From assembly GCA_902826485.1 (NCBI GenBank), contig CADEEZ010000011.1:3394-63968 (forward strand): a DNA stretch of 60,575 nucleotides, written 5' to 3'. The notes beneath the pieces are model-generated. The model saw only the letters and a program-made list of their open reading frames with translations, was not told the DNA's origin and ran no database searches. The DNA comes from an uncultured Gammaproteobacteria bacterium (lineage in GTDB: Bacteria > Pseudomonadota > Gammaproteobacteria > Berkiellales > Berkiellaceae). This document shows positions 34,473 to 43,744 of this stretch, in pieces. The stretch's first letter is position 1. Each line of letters opens with the position of its first letter. Position numbers and translations under genes: made by a program.

Positions 34473-35564
34473 TTAAAACTTTTTACGTTTAATATCACGC
34501 TCTTGAGCATGTGTATCATGATGATTATCATGGCCGTCTTTATCTGATTTGCGTTTCAGGTTTTTATTGAGTTCAAACTCTTCTGTTACAGTAGAATTGC
34601 AACTGACTCTTTTGGTAAAGTTTTTAAATTGAGTAAATAAACCTGTGAATATACCAGCATTTTCTTGTGCTTCATCTGCGCTTTCTGATTCTGGCTCAAT
34701 ATCCACAATCTTATGCTGAAGTGGGATACCCATATTTGGCAATGGCTCGGCAAAATGTTCAGGAAAACGAGAGACTGTAAGTATAATATCAGCACTAATT
34801 TCTATAAACTTTTTTTGTAGTTTAGTGCGAAGGGGCGCATTTTCTTCAGCAACGATCGATTGCTCAAGCTTCTCAATCAGATCAATTTCTTCATCCAGAT
34901 TCTTTTCTTCAATGAGAATAGGTTGGGCTACTTCAGCAGCTTTGAAGGCAGCAGAGAGGAGTAACTTAAATTCTTCCTCAGCGATTTCTTCACCAAATTC
35001 TTCAATAAAAAGAGACTGAATACAATCTTGAAAAGGTTGAATAGTAATAAACATATGACTTAAATTTTTACAAGCATCTAAATCATTCGGGTATTTAATT
35101 TCAAAAGTTAAAGAACATCGAAACTGTTCATTTAAAGTTTTGAGTATGTAGGGGTTATTTAGTAATTGTTCAGCAAAACCCCATTTTTTTGTATATACAG
35201 CATAGGCTAAAGTTGTCAGCAATAATTCAGAATCTATTTTTTTAAATTCATCTGTTACATTATTTAAAGTAAAAAGGTACTGGCATAAATCAATTTGATT
35301 TGCCTCTAATGCCTCAAAATATAATTTATTATTGTGCAAATGCGCAAATTTATTAATGTGACCAAATTGAATAGAGCCTTTAATTTCAGCCCAGTTTTGA
35401 TTGTTTAAGTGATAAAATAAAGCATCGTGATTTTGTTTATCGATGGCTTCACTTTTAGCATTCAAGTTTTCTCTAATAATAGAAGGGATACTGGTTAGCG
35501 TCGTAAAAAAAGTGCCCCATGAATTATCAGATTCAGGTGTAATTTCTTGGTTAAAGTCGGTCAT
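34473..35564 (-). CDS. Effector-like protein, tandem paralogue B, NLS-like tail
   Basis: 363 residues related to the gene at 32887 throughout: MTDFNQEITPESDNSWGTFF, then AIDKQNHDALFYHLNNQNWA, a degenerate ankyrin-like region, an acidic middle, and the tail NLKRKSDKDG ... IKRKKF with two basic clusters. I start at the ATG at 35564 because GAGGGG lies ten bases upstream and the N-terminus then aligns with paralogue A; an in-frame start at 35597 would add 11 residues. It carries its own terminator. Function unknown, probably a secreted protein. Confidence 0.65.
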   Translation of the reverse strand: MTDFNQEITPESDNSWGTFFTTLTSIPSIIRENLNAKSEAIDKQNHDALFYHLNNQNWAEIKGSIQFGHINKFAHLHNNKLYFEALEANQIDLCQYLFTLNNVTDEFKKIDSELLLTTLAYAVYTKKWGFAEQLLNNPYILKTLNEQFRCSLTFEIKYPNDLDACKNLSHMFITIQPFQDCIQSLFIEEFGEEIAEEEFKLLLSAAFKAAEVAQPILIEEKNLDEEIDLIEKLEQSIVAEENAPLRTKLQKKFIEISADIILTVSRFPEHFAEPLPNMGIPLQHKIVDIEPESESADEAQENAGIFTGLFTQFKNFTKRVSCNSTVTEEFELNKNLKRKSDKDGHDNHHDTHAQERDIKRKKF

Positions 35565-35677
35565 AGCAGTTAATCCCCTCGGAAAAAACATAATCAATAA
35601 AGTAGTTTAAATTTCAACTGCTATTGTATAGTGGGGAGTATGTGTAACGAAGGGTATTGGTCAGCGATTTAATACAC

Positions 35678-36097
35678 TTAGTCTGATTTGAGGATGATTC
35701 TGGTCTTAGAAGCGTAATCATGCAGTGATAATTTCTTCTTATTAAAAAAACTGCTTAAAAAGCCTAATCCAAAAAAACACACACTCGGTACAGCAAAAAT
35801 AAAGCGTTTAATTGCAAGTAACCAGGTAAGAGGCTGTAGGTCATGACTCACCACTTTAATTTTCCAGGCTTGCATCCCTAAAGTTTGACCACCACGCGTC
35901 CAAAACCAACAATAAAAAAAACCAATGCTGCTGATCAAATATAAAGAAAATAAAACATTATGCTGTTTAAAAGATTGCCCATGATTCAAAAATAGGGCGA
36001 TACTCGTGGCCAATAATAATAACGCAAAAATGAGAAAGATGTCATATACACCTGCAGCCAGGCGTCTGAATAATGATGCTGAAGTGACCGACCTCAT
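35678..36097 (-). CDS. RDD-family membrane protein
   Basis: 139 residues with the RDD layout: LFRRLAAGVYDIFLIFALLL at the start, a second helix pair, GGQTLGMQAWKIKVV, and an ending of LSLHDYASKTRIIL. Members are inner-membrane proteins, some proposed as ion exchangers; the role here is unknown. The ATG at 36097 has AAGGTG ten bases upstream and is preferred to a TTG at 36124. It is isolated between the paralogue pair and the giant gene. Confidence 0.82.
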   Translation of the reverse strand: MRSVTSASLFRRLAAGVYDIFLIFALLLLATSIALFLNHGQSFKQHNVLFSLYLISSIGFFYCWFWTRGGQTLGMQAWKIKVVSHDLQPLTWLLAIKRFIFAVPSVCFFGLGFLSSFFNKKKLSLHDYASKTRIILKSD

Positions 36098-36217
36098 AAA
36101 ATTTGCACACCTTTTTTTAGACAAAATACCTTTGATTTCGGATGAAATTTAAAAAATTTTTTAGATGATGGACTAAACATATTATTAGCGACATAGTTTA
36201 TTTTATAAGGCCAAGAT

Positions 36218-39200
36218 ATGCAAATTTTCAAGAAGATACCAGATGAGATTAAAACAGGTTGTCAAAGGTATTTAAATGCATTGCTAAAAACCCAGTTTGG
36301 ATATCAATCTGAAAAAGCGTTTGTAGAGATTTTTAATCATGATACCGATTTTATCGATCAGTATTTATCTTATACAGATGCTGAACAAGCCATTTATTCA
36401 GATTTTGACAAAGCACAGAGTGACTATAATGAAACAATTATTAAAGCCAAAAAAAGATGGGAGAAAAGTAAGCAAAGTTTTTATGTTGCCAAAAATACCA
36501 TGCATGAAATGTCTATTCATAAAAAGGAATTTGAAAAATACAAAACAGATGTTAAAAATCTAGAAGCCAATAAATCTCAGTTTGAATTGCTTATGGGGAC
36601 TGAATTTTTATGGACTGAGATTAAAAAAAGGATAAATGAAAAAAAAATACCTCAGTATGAAAGTATTAAAAAGATTTGGCGAACACAGGGAATATTTGGA
36701 CGTTATGGGTATCAAGATATACTAAAAGCGTATGATCATATTATTTCTTATGAAGAACAATTAACGTTTTGGATATCAAAACTATCGGGTCAAACGCATT
36801 CATTAGAAAGTAAAGAATTTTTAGACATATGCCAATATAATCTTCAAAAGTGTACTGAACTGAAACAAGCTATTTGTAGCACATTTTGTATAAGATTAAA
36901 TTACGCCATTTATTTACAGAATTTAAGTATTGATGATCCTGTGGGATGGATAGACACAGAATTAGGCGCGAGCACAGGATTAAAATTGGCCACACCATCG
37001 CAATTGGCTATTTGTGATTTGCCTAAAGTAATTTTAATTTTAAAAGAAAATGCGCCAGACACCCATCAAGCACTTTTGGAATCATTGGTTCAAAAAGGGG
37101 CATCAATAGAATCGTTAATCCCTTATTCGCTTAATCAGGAAAATTTTATCCCAACTGAATTGTTGGCAGACTATCCCAAAGATAATACTTATTTCGCAGA
37201 TAAAAATTTCATCGTGTTACAGTTAAATGCCCTTAAAGTAAGCGTAGAGGAATTGTTCATTTCCATAAAAGAAAAAAAAATAGGCACCATTCAACAATGG
37301 GTTAACCATCCTGGTTTTAAAGGCCTATCAGATATCAGTAGAATGATATCAGAAGAAAAATCACGTGCAGAACAAAATAAGCCCAACATAATCTTTTTAA
37401 ATATATCCTATATATCAGGTTGGGGATCGGCTTGTCATACAGACATTTTTTTAACCAAATGGCAAGATAGATTAACTAAAATAGAAACAGAATATAAAAG
37501 TAAAGCCGCAGATCTTGCTAAAATAATCACCGCATCAATAGAAGCAGATTTGTTTTCAGATCTGGAATATAATTTATTTGAATTCCCCTCAGATGTTTTG
37601 TATACCTTCAAAGATTTTATTCTAGAAAATGGGGATGAAGGTGATAAAAAAACTGTGCTTAATCTATTCACTCCCCTCTATGTGATAAGTAAATTTGATT
37701 TTATAAAAGAATATGTTAATGGCAATAAAGTTGAAATCGATGATGATAAAGTACAAGCATTATTGCAATATGCAAAACTGTATTGGTCGCCTGAACAAAT
37801 TAAAGGTATTGAAACGTTGACCAATCTTTTAGAGGGCGAAGGATTTCCTAAAAATGTTGAAGAAGACTCAAGGTTTGTAAAAAAAATCATACCTTTGTTT
37901 ACGGGTGAAAATGCAAAAAAAGATTTATTAAATTTTCTTAAAATGTTTTCAGAAAACTATGTGTCTAAAATAACAGATCCAGGAAATGATTCGGTCTATC
38001 GTTTTTTACTGAGATTTCATCCAAAGTTAGCCGAACTTTGGACAAATGAAAGAGAACAACAAATTGAACAAAAATATACCGAAATGTGTCAATTATTTTC
38101 TGGGATGACCTTAACGGATATAGATCACGCCAAAATAGTGAATCATATCAACTTATTGAATGCGCATGATCAAAAGAAAAAAACAAGTTTTATTGCCGAT
38201 CTTACTCCTTTTATAGAAGGCTATATCACTCATTTTAACGGAGAATCAAATCTTCTTGGGGAGGCCATGTATGCTTTATATCAATACAATCCAGAAAACC
38301 TTACTTTTTTAGAAAAAATAATAGAAAAACGAATTCAATTTTTAATCAAAAAATATCTACCTCTTGATGAACTGGACATGGCTTGGTTTTATCAAATGAG
38401 AAAAGATTTTCCTGTCACTGAACGCATTATAAAAATTCTAGAAAAAAATTATAAAGGCTTTGCAGATAATATGACTAATTTGTTTATGGTGAACACAGAC
38501 AGTAAATTGTTTTCGCTTGTGTTTACGAAATATGTCACTCATAATTTTCTAAGATTAGATCAAGATCAAATTAATAGCCTAATGGATACAGTTTCTTTAC
38601 TCTCTCAAAATGAAACGAATAAATCAATTGTAGATGAAGGGTTAATGAAAGCCATTGATATGCTAAAGGGAGCTGATTATTTTAATCAGGAAGAACAAAT
38701 TCAACGGTGGTTAAAAAAACATGGGTCGATAAAAGTGGTTGAACATTATTTTTTAAATAAATTGGATGTGGCTTTGCAAAGTAATAATGGGGATGCACTA
38801 AAAATTACGGTTGCTGAAATTTCAACTTGGCTAGGTTTAAAAAATCAAATTAAACCGATTTTTACTATTTTATCTAATCAAGAGGCTTTATATAATTTAT
38901 ATAAAAAGTATTTTCAATCTTACCATCCTGACATATGGAATAGTCAATATCAATATCTAACAGAATGGTTGGCAGTACCTCAGACAAAATCATTGACTCA
39001 ACTTTCTAGAGTAAAATGGTTTGAAAGTTTTATTGGTGGAAAACTTAATTTTAACAAAGAAAAATCAGGATTTAATTTATTAGATGTTAATATACATCAA
39101 GCTAATCAAGCTGTTCCAAAAGCAGACATGAGTTTGAGTGACTTTTTTGGGGCAGAAAATTTAGATAAAGTAATTAATCTAATAAGAGATAAACTCACTT

Positions 39201-41296
39201 ATTTTGATATCAATACACCTGATGAGGTTTATGAAATTATTAATCGATATTTATCCGAAAGAGAAATCAAATCTATCCCAGAGGGCTATTTGGCGTATCA
39301 AGAATTAGAAATATGTCAAAAATTTGTTAAATTATGGAATGCAATTTTACAAAGAAAATTCAAAGAGTCAATTCAACTACATAAAACGATGATGATTGAC
39401 TTTAAAGCCATTAACAGATTAAGTACACCTCAAAGCTTGTCTTCTGAAAAAAATAAGTTACCCCACAGAGCAAAATATTTTCAAAATAAGCTTGAGCAAA
39501 TTAAACTATGCTTTGCTAGGTTAATTAAGCAGAGTTTATATGATCAATTTTATTTAAATGCAGAAAAAGATCAAATCCTTCAAGATATTTATATAGGCAT
39601 ATTTGGAGAACAAGAATTATCTAATTTAACACTTATTTCACAAGATGCAAAAGAATTATATGCGCATTTTAACGAATTGAAAAATAATTTATCCCTAGGA
39701 AAATGGAATTTAGTTAAATTTGATTTAAATAGGGTGAGCAAAGTTAATGCAGTTGTACCGCTTGAAAAAATTGATTTAATTATCCATGAATTAATTGAAC
39801 CCACTAAAATTTTAGGGTCACAAGACAGACTTAAATCTATCATAGCTTACACAAGATTAATTCAAAATGACTATTTAGATATAATTGATCGAAAAAATGA
39901 TGAAGAAACGGTTAACTCATTTAATCATGAACAAGAAAATATTGTCATTTGCACCAAAAAAGTGACTACTGATATGATTAATAAATTTAAGCAATGTAAT
40001 AACATGACTGAAATAGGAAAGCTATTTTCTAAAGAAAATTCTTTTAGAACAATTTTGCTCACTCATATTGATCCAGAACATTTTGGACAGTTGCAACATT
40101 TTTTAGTTTTGCAGCTAAAAGGATTGTTTGAGGGCACCTGTCCAAAAGAATATTCAGAGTTAGAAAAAAAATGGCAGGCAAATTTGTTTGATATAGATCA
40201 TTGGAAAGCACTGAGTGATATGATGGATTTTGTTAAAGCAAAATTTAAAAATAAAAAAATCCCCAATGAAGAAGGGTTTTTAAAGTTAGCATCAAGCAGT
40301 ATGGATATCGCAAATATGTGCTTTGAAGATCTCAACAGTATTTTTACTTTACAAGATCTTAAAAACTTAAAAGAAGAGAGGGTTGTTAAAGAAAATAGTT
40401 GTATTCGTGCTGCCATTTTTATTCGTTATTTCGGCGATAATGAGCAAAAAATAGCATTAGAAAAATGGCTGGATGGCATTGCAGCAGTGCAACGTAAAAT
40501 TATGATGAAAGGCATTTCAAACGCCACCATTGAAGAAGCGTTAACCTTTGTTGAAAAGTTGATTCGTTTTACAGGGAATGAGGAACAAAAAATTGAAAAT
40601 GATCGTTTAAATAAAGAATGGTATGTTTATCATAGTTTTGAGGGTTTTTTGCCACAAGCCAACATTGATGAAGTTGTTAGGGTTCGTAAAGCGACTTTAG
40701 AAGAAGCGTTTCATGATTATGTTCCAGAATTTGATAAGCTGCTATTTACTTATTTTTTAGAGAAATTTAAATGTGATGAAAAAGGTCTTTTTCATTTTGT
40801 TAAAGAATGTAAAATTAAATTTGGTTCAGAATACATGATAGAAGTAGCACAGTTGATTAAAGACACCGATCCAAAGCCCATTATGGCTAAATTAAAAGAA
40901 CTGCAATTGGTTACACCTCAAGAACAAAAACAAGTCTTGTTTTTTAAATACAAAGCGGCCGTTGAGCCGGATAAACGAGATGCCATTAAATTTTTATTCG
41001 CCTTAGGATTTTCTGCCAAATTGCATAGTCTGGTGCATATTTTTAAAAAACAACTTAAAGACAATCCAAAAGCTGCCGTGAATAGATTTTCGACTGCTTT
41101 AATACGCCAGCCGTTAACAGAGATGCTGAATAAACTTAAAAATAAATATGATTTCGGGAAAAATCAATTTATAGAAGGGGTTCAAAAAAGTATTGATCTG
41201 GAGAAAATGTATTTTATAGATTGGAATCAAGCTAACTATAGTCCAAGGGATGAGACGCCCAATCAGATTAAGTTAAATGTCAAAAATGTTGCTTAA
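36218..41296 (+). CDS. Giant hypothetical protein (1,692 residues), effector-like
   Basis: One uninterrupted frame of 5.1 kb, the largest in the window. The product is soluble, very rich in Lys, Glu, Ile, Leu and Asn, and looks almost entirely helical. A likely coiled coil lies at about residues 60-130 (DKAQSDYNETIIKAKKRWEK and on). No signal peptide, membrane segment, Walker motif or catalytic signature is seen, and I recognise no family. AAGG lies nine bases before the ATG. Such long helical orphans are common among Legionella Dot/Icm effectors, so a secreted host-directed protein is the best guess. It ends at a tRNA gene. Confidence 0.75.
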   Translation: MQIFKKIPDEIKTGCQRYLNALLKTQFGYQSEKAFVEIFNHDTDFIDQYLSYTDAEQAIYSDFDKAQSDYNETIIKAKKRWEKSKQSFYVAKNTMHEMSIHKKEFEKYKTDVKNLEANKSQFELLMGTEFLWTEIKKRINEKKIPQYESIKKIWRTQGIFGRYGYQDILKAYDHIISYEEQLTFWISKLSGQTHSLESKEFLDICQYNLQKCTELKQAICSTFCIRLNYAIYLQNLSIDDPVGWIDTELGASTGLKLATPSQLAICDLPKVILILKENAPDTHQALLESLVQKGASIESLIPYSLNQENFIPTELLADYPKDNTYFADKNFIVLQLNALKVSVEELFISIKEKKIGTIQQWVNHPGFKGLSDISRMISEEKSRAEQNKPNIIFLNISYISGWGSACHTDIFLTKWQDRLTKIETEYKSKAADLAKIITASIEADLFSDLEYNLFEFPSDVLYTFKDFILENGDEGDKKTVLNLFTPLYVISKFDFIKEYVNGNKVEIDDDKVQALLQYAKLYWSPEQIKGIETLTNLLEGEGFPKNVEEDSRFVKKIIPLFTGENAKKDLLNFLKMFSENYVSKITDPGNDSVYRFLLRFHPKLAELWTNEREQQIEQKYTEMCQLFSGMTLTDIDHAKIVNHINLLNAHDQKKKTSFIADLTPFIEGYITHFNGESNLLGEAMYALYQYNPENLTFLEKIIEKRIQFLIKKYLPLDELDMAWFYQMRKDFPVTERIIKILEKNYKGFADNMTNLFMVNTDSKLFSLVFTKYVTHNFLRLDQDQINSLMDTVSLLSQNETNKSIVDEGLMKAIDMLKGADYFNQEEQIQRWLKKHGSIKVVEHYFLNKLDVALQSNNGDALKITVAEISTWLGLKNQIKPIFTILSNQEALYNLYKKYFQSYHPDIWNSQYQYLTEWLAVPQTKSLTQLSRVKWFESFIGGKLNFNKEKSGFNLLDVNIHQANQAVPKADMSLSDFFGAENLDKVINLIRDKLTYFDINTPDEVYEIINRYLSEREIKSIPEGYLAYQELEICQKFVKLWNAILQRKFKESIQLHKTMMIDFKAINRLSTPQSLSSEKNKLPHRAKYFQNKLEQIKLCFARLIKQSLYDQFYLNAEKDQILQDIYIGIFGEQELSNLTLISQDAKELYAHFNELKNNLSLGKWNLVKFDLNRVSKVNAVVPLEKIDLIIHELIEPTKILGSQDRLKSIIAYTRLIQNDYLDIIDRKNDEETVNSFNHEQENIVICTKKVTTDMINKFKQCNNMTEIGKLFSKENSFRTILLTHIDPEHFGQLQHFLVLQLKGLFEGTCPKEYSELEKKWQANLFDIDHWKALSDMMDFVKAKFKNKKIPNEEGFLKLASSSMDIANMCFEDLNSIFTLQDLKNLKEERVVKENSCIRAAIFIRYFGDNEQKIALEKWLDGIAAVQRKIMMKGISNATIEEALTFVEKLIRFTGNEEQKIENDRLNKEWYVYHSFEGFLPQANIDEVVRVRKATLEEAFHDYVPEFDKLLFTYFLEKFKCDEKGLFHFVKECKIKFGSEYMIEVAQLIKDTDPKPIMAKLKELQLVTPQEQKQVLFFKYKAAVEPDKRDAIKFLFALGFSAKLHSLVHIFKKQLKDNPKAAVNRFSTALIRQPLTEMLNKLKNKYDFGKNQFIEGVQKSIDLEKMYFIDWNQANYSPRDETPNQIKLNVKNVA

Positions 41297-41302
41297 TTGA
41301 AC

Positions 41303-41389
41303 TGGTGCCGGAGGCGAGAATCGAACTCGCACGTTGTCACCAACACTAAATTTTGAGTCTAGCGCGTCTACCAGTTCCGCCACTCCGGC
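41303..41389 (-). tRNA. tRNA-Leu(CAA)
   Basis: On the minus strand the acceptor stem GCCGGAG pairs with CTCCGGC. The D-arm GGCGGAACTGGTAGACGC, a long variable arm and GTTCGATTC of the T-arm follow, and CCA is encoded. The anticodon arm CTAGA-CTCAAAA-TTTAG gives anticodon CAA, which reads UUG. The long variable arm confirms a class II tRNA. It separates the giant effector-like gene from yajC. Confidence 0.95.
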
Positions 41390-41486
41390 TTTTCAATAGC
41401 GGGGCAGAGTATAACACTCAAGTTTGCGTTCTCGCAACAAACCAGGTAGATTTGGCCGAAGTTGTATTTTAAAAATCAGAGGCCTT

Positions 41487-41861
41487 ATGATTAAGTTTGC
41501 CAACTACACAGTATCCGTAACAGCATGTTTATTATTATCTTTAGAGACGGCATTCGCCGGCGCCGCAACTGCTTCGCCTACGGCAGGCATGTCTCAATTT
41601 TTAGTCTTAGGTGGTTTTTTACTGATATTTTATTTGTTAATTTGGCGCCCACAAAGCAAACGTGCTAAATCACAGCGTGATTTAATTCAATCCATTCAAG
41701 CAGATGATGAAGTGATTACTGCAGGTGGTATGATTGGTAAAGTTGTTAAAGTAACAGATCAGTTTGTTATCTTAAAGCTAGCTGAAAATAATGAAGCGGT
41801 TGTTCAGAAACAGGCTATATCAGGTTCTTTACCTAAAGGGACAATGAAAACCATTTGCTAA
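41487..41861 (+). CDS. yajC: Sec translocon accessory protein YajC
   Basis: YajC associates with SecDF in the inner membrane. The 124-residue protein has an N-terminal hydrophobic stretch, one firm membrane helix (FLVLGGFLLIFYLLIW) followed by RPQSKRAKSQRD, and the cytoplasmic YajC domain (ADDEVITAGGMIGKVVKV). The ATG at 41487 has AGAGG just upstream and is preferred to an in-frame start at 41424. It is 15 bases before secD. The usual upstream tgt and queA are not here. Confidence 0.95.
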   Translation: MIKFANYTVSVTACLLLSLETAFAGAATASPTAGMSQFLVLGGFLLIFYLLIWRPQSKRAKSQRDLIQSIQADDEVITAGGMIGKVVKVTDQFVILKLAENNEAVVQKQAISGSLPKGTMKTIC

Positions 41862-41876
41862 TTCAGGGAAGTTACA

Positions 41877-43739
41877 ATGAACCGCACACCGTCATGGAAG
41901 CTAGGGTTACTGGTTATCGTTTTGTTGGCAGGGTTAATCTATTCCCTGCCCAATCTTTTTGGTGAAGATCCCGCTTTACAACTGTCGACGCAGGCTGTGA
42001 AATGGGAACCGACTATTGCGCAAGATCTCAGCACAACTTTAGCCAAAGATAATATTCATCCCAAAGCGGTTGATCTAGAGTCTGACCAGAGTTTACTCAT
42101 CCGTTTCCAAAATACAGAAGATCAAATCAAAGCACGTGATTTATTAAAACAGCACTTAGGTGATAAAGTTACAGCGGCCTTAAATTTAGCCCCTATGACA
42201 CCCAAATGGTTAACTTGGTTGGGTGCGCATCCGATGAAGCTAGGTTTAGATCTTAGGGGCGGTGTTCACTTTTTGATGGAAGTGGATGTAGATTCTGCTG
42301 TTAAACGTCGTATGGAAGGCTATTTAGGTGAGTTTCGTACTGAATTAAAAAATCAAAAAATAAGGTACAGTTCAATCACGGCTACCAATGATGGCACGAT
42401 GCTAACCGTTATGTTTCCGGATAAAGCCATTCGCGACCAAGCAGAATTAGGCCTTAAAAAATTATTTACGGGCGAATTAGAAGTTGTTTCAAAACAGGAA
42501 CTTAATACCCAGCTATCTGCTAAGCTCACACAAAAAACGCTTCAAGAAATTCGAAATAACACCGTTGAGCAAACCATTATTACTCTTAGAAATCGCGTTA
42601 ATGAGTTAGGCGTAGCTGAAGCCGTTGTTCAGCGCCAGGGTTTGAATCATGTCGTGGTGGAGTTGCCCGGGATTCAAGATACAGCAAGAGCTAAAGACAT
42701 TTTAGGCAAAACAGCGACGCTAGAATTTTTATTAAGAGACGATGATAACGATGTCAGTGGGGCCTTACAAGGCAAAATTCCGCCTGGTTCTAAATTATAT
42801 CGCGACAGGCATGAACGCCCTGTGTTGATGAAAAAGCGGGTTATTCTAACAGGGGAATCGATTACAGGCGCAGTAGCAGGAGCGGATAGTCGCGATGGTC
42901 GACCTTCTGTGAGTGTTCATGTGAGTGGCGCAGGGTTAAATAATTGGAAAAAGGCAACCAAGGAAAACCGTGGCAAAGACATGGGCGTGGTGTATATCGA
43001 AACCAAAATCACGCACGAGAATATTGATGGCCAAGAAGTTAAAAAACAAAGACTCGAAGAAACGCTCATCAGTGTGGCAACCATTAACGAACCTTTAGGG
43101 AGTCGTTTTCAAATCACGGGTTTATCAGCTGCTGAAGCGCAAAATCTTGCTTTATTATTAAGAGCAGGGGCATTACCAGCGACTATCTCTATTGTCGAAG
43201 AACGAACCGTTGGGCCAAGTTTAGGGCAAGAAAACATTCGTTTAGGGATATTATCCATAGAAGTGGGCATGGGCTTAGTGATTTTGGCTATGTTAGTGTA
43301 TTACAGCTTTTTTGGTTTAATCGCGAATGCCGCTTTGTTAATTAATTTAATCTTATTAGTTGCGGTGTGTTCCCTGATTGGCGTCACCTTAACCTTACCG
43401 GGTATCGCGGGAATGATTTTAACCGTCGGTATGGCAGTGGATGCAAACGTATTAATTTTTGAACGAATAAGAGAAGAACTCAGGCATGGGTTATCTGTAC
43501 ATGCCAGTATACATAGCGGCTTTGAAAGAGCGTTAGCCACGATTATCGATTCAAACCTCACCACATTGATAGTAGGTATTATCTTATTCAGCGTGGGCTC
43601 AGGGCCAATTAAGGGCTTTGCTATTGTTTTATGCATCGGAATTTTAACCTCGATGTTAACGTCTGTTACCTATACTCGTGCCATTGTAAATTTATTATAT
43701 GGCAGTCGACATGTTGAAAAATTACCGATTGGGATGTAA
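41877..43739 (+). CDS. secD: Protein translocase subunit SecD
   Basis: SecD uses the proton gradient to help pull exported proteins across the inner membrane. The 620 residues have one N-terminal helix, a large periplasmic region with LGLDLRGGVHFLMEVD, and five C-terminal helices with GMAVDANVLIFERIREE, the conserved proton-channel motif. It is five bases from secF and in one operon with yajC. Confidence 0.97.
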   Translation: MNRTPSWKLGLLVIVLLAGLIYSLPNLFGEDPALQLSTQAVKWEPTIAQDLSTTLAKDNIHPKAVDLESDQSLLIRFQNTEDQIKARDLLKQHLGDKVTAALNLAPMTPKWLTWLGAHPMKLGLDLRGGVHFLMEVDVDSAVKRRMEGYLGEFRTELKNQKIRYSSITATNDGTMLTVMFPDKAIRDQAELGLKKLFTGELEVVSKQELNTQLSAKLTQKTLQEIRNNTVEQTIITLRNRVNELGVAEAVVQRQGLNHVVVELPGIQDTARAKDILGKTATLEFLLRDDDNDVSGALQGKIPPGSKLYRDRHERPVLMKKRVILTGESITGAVAGADSRDGRPSVSVHVSGAGLNNWKKATKENRGKDMGVVYIETKITHENIDGQEVKKQRLEETLISVATINEPLGSRFQITGLSAAEAQNLALLLRAGALPATISIVEERTVGPSLGQENIRLGILSIEVGMGLVILAMLVYYSFFGLIANAALLINLILLVAVCSLIGVTLTLPGIAGMILTVGMAVDANVLIFERIREELRHGLSVHASIHSGFERALATIIDSNLTTLIVGIILFSVGSGPIKGFAIVLCIGILTSMLTSVTYTRAIVNLLYGSRHVEKLPIGM

Positions 43740-43744
43740 ATAAA

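Noticed and set aside
41303-41389. tRNA-Leu as a proven attachment site of an integrated island
   Set aside because: No second copy of the tRNA 3' end and no integrase gene were seen in the window.
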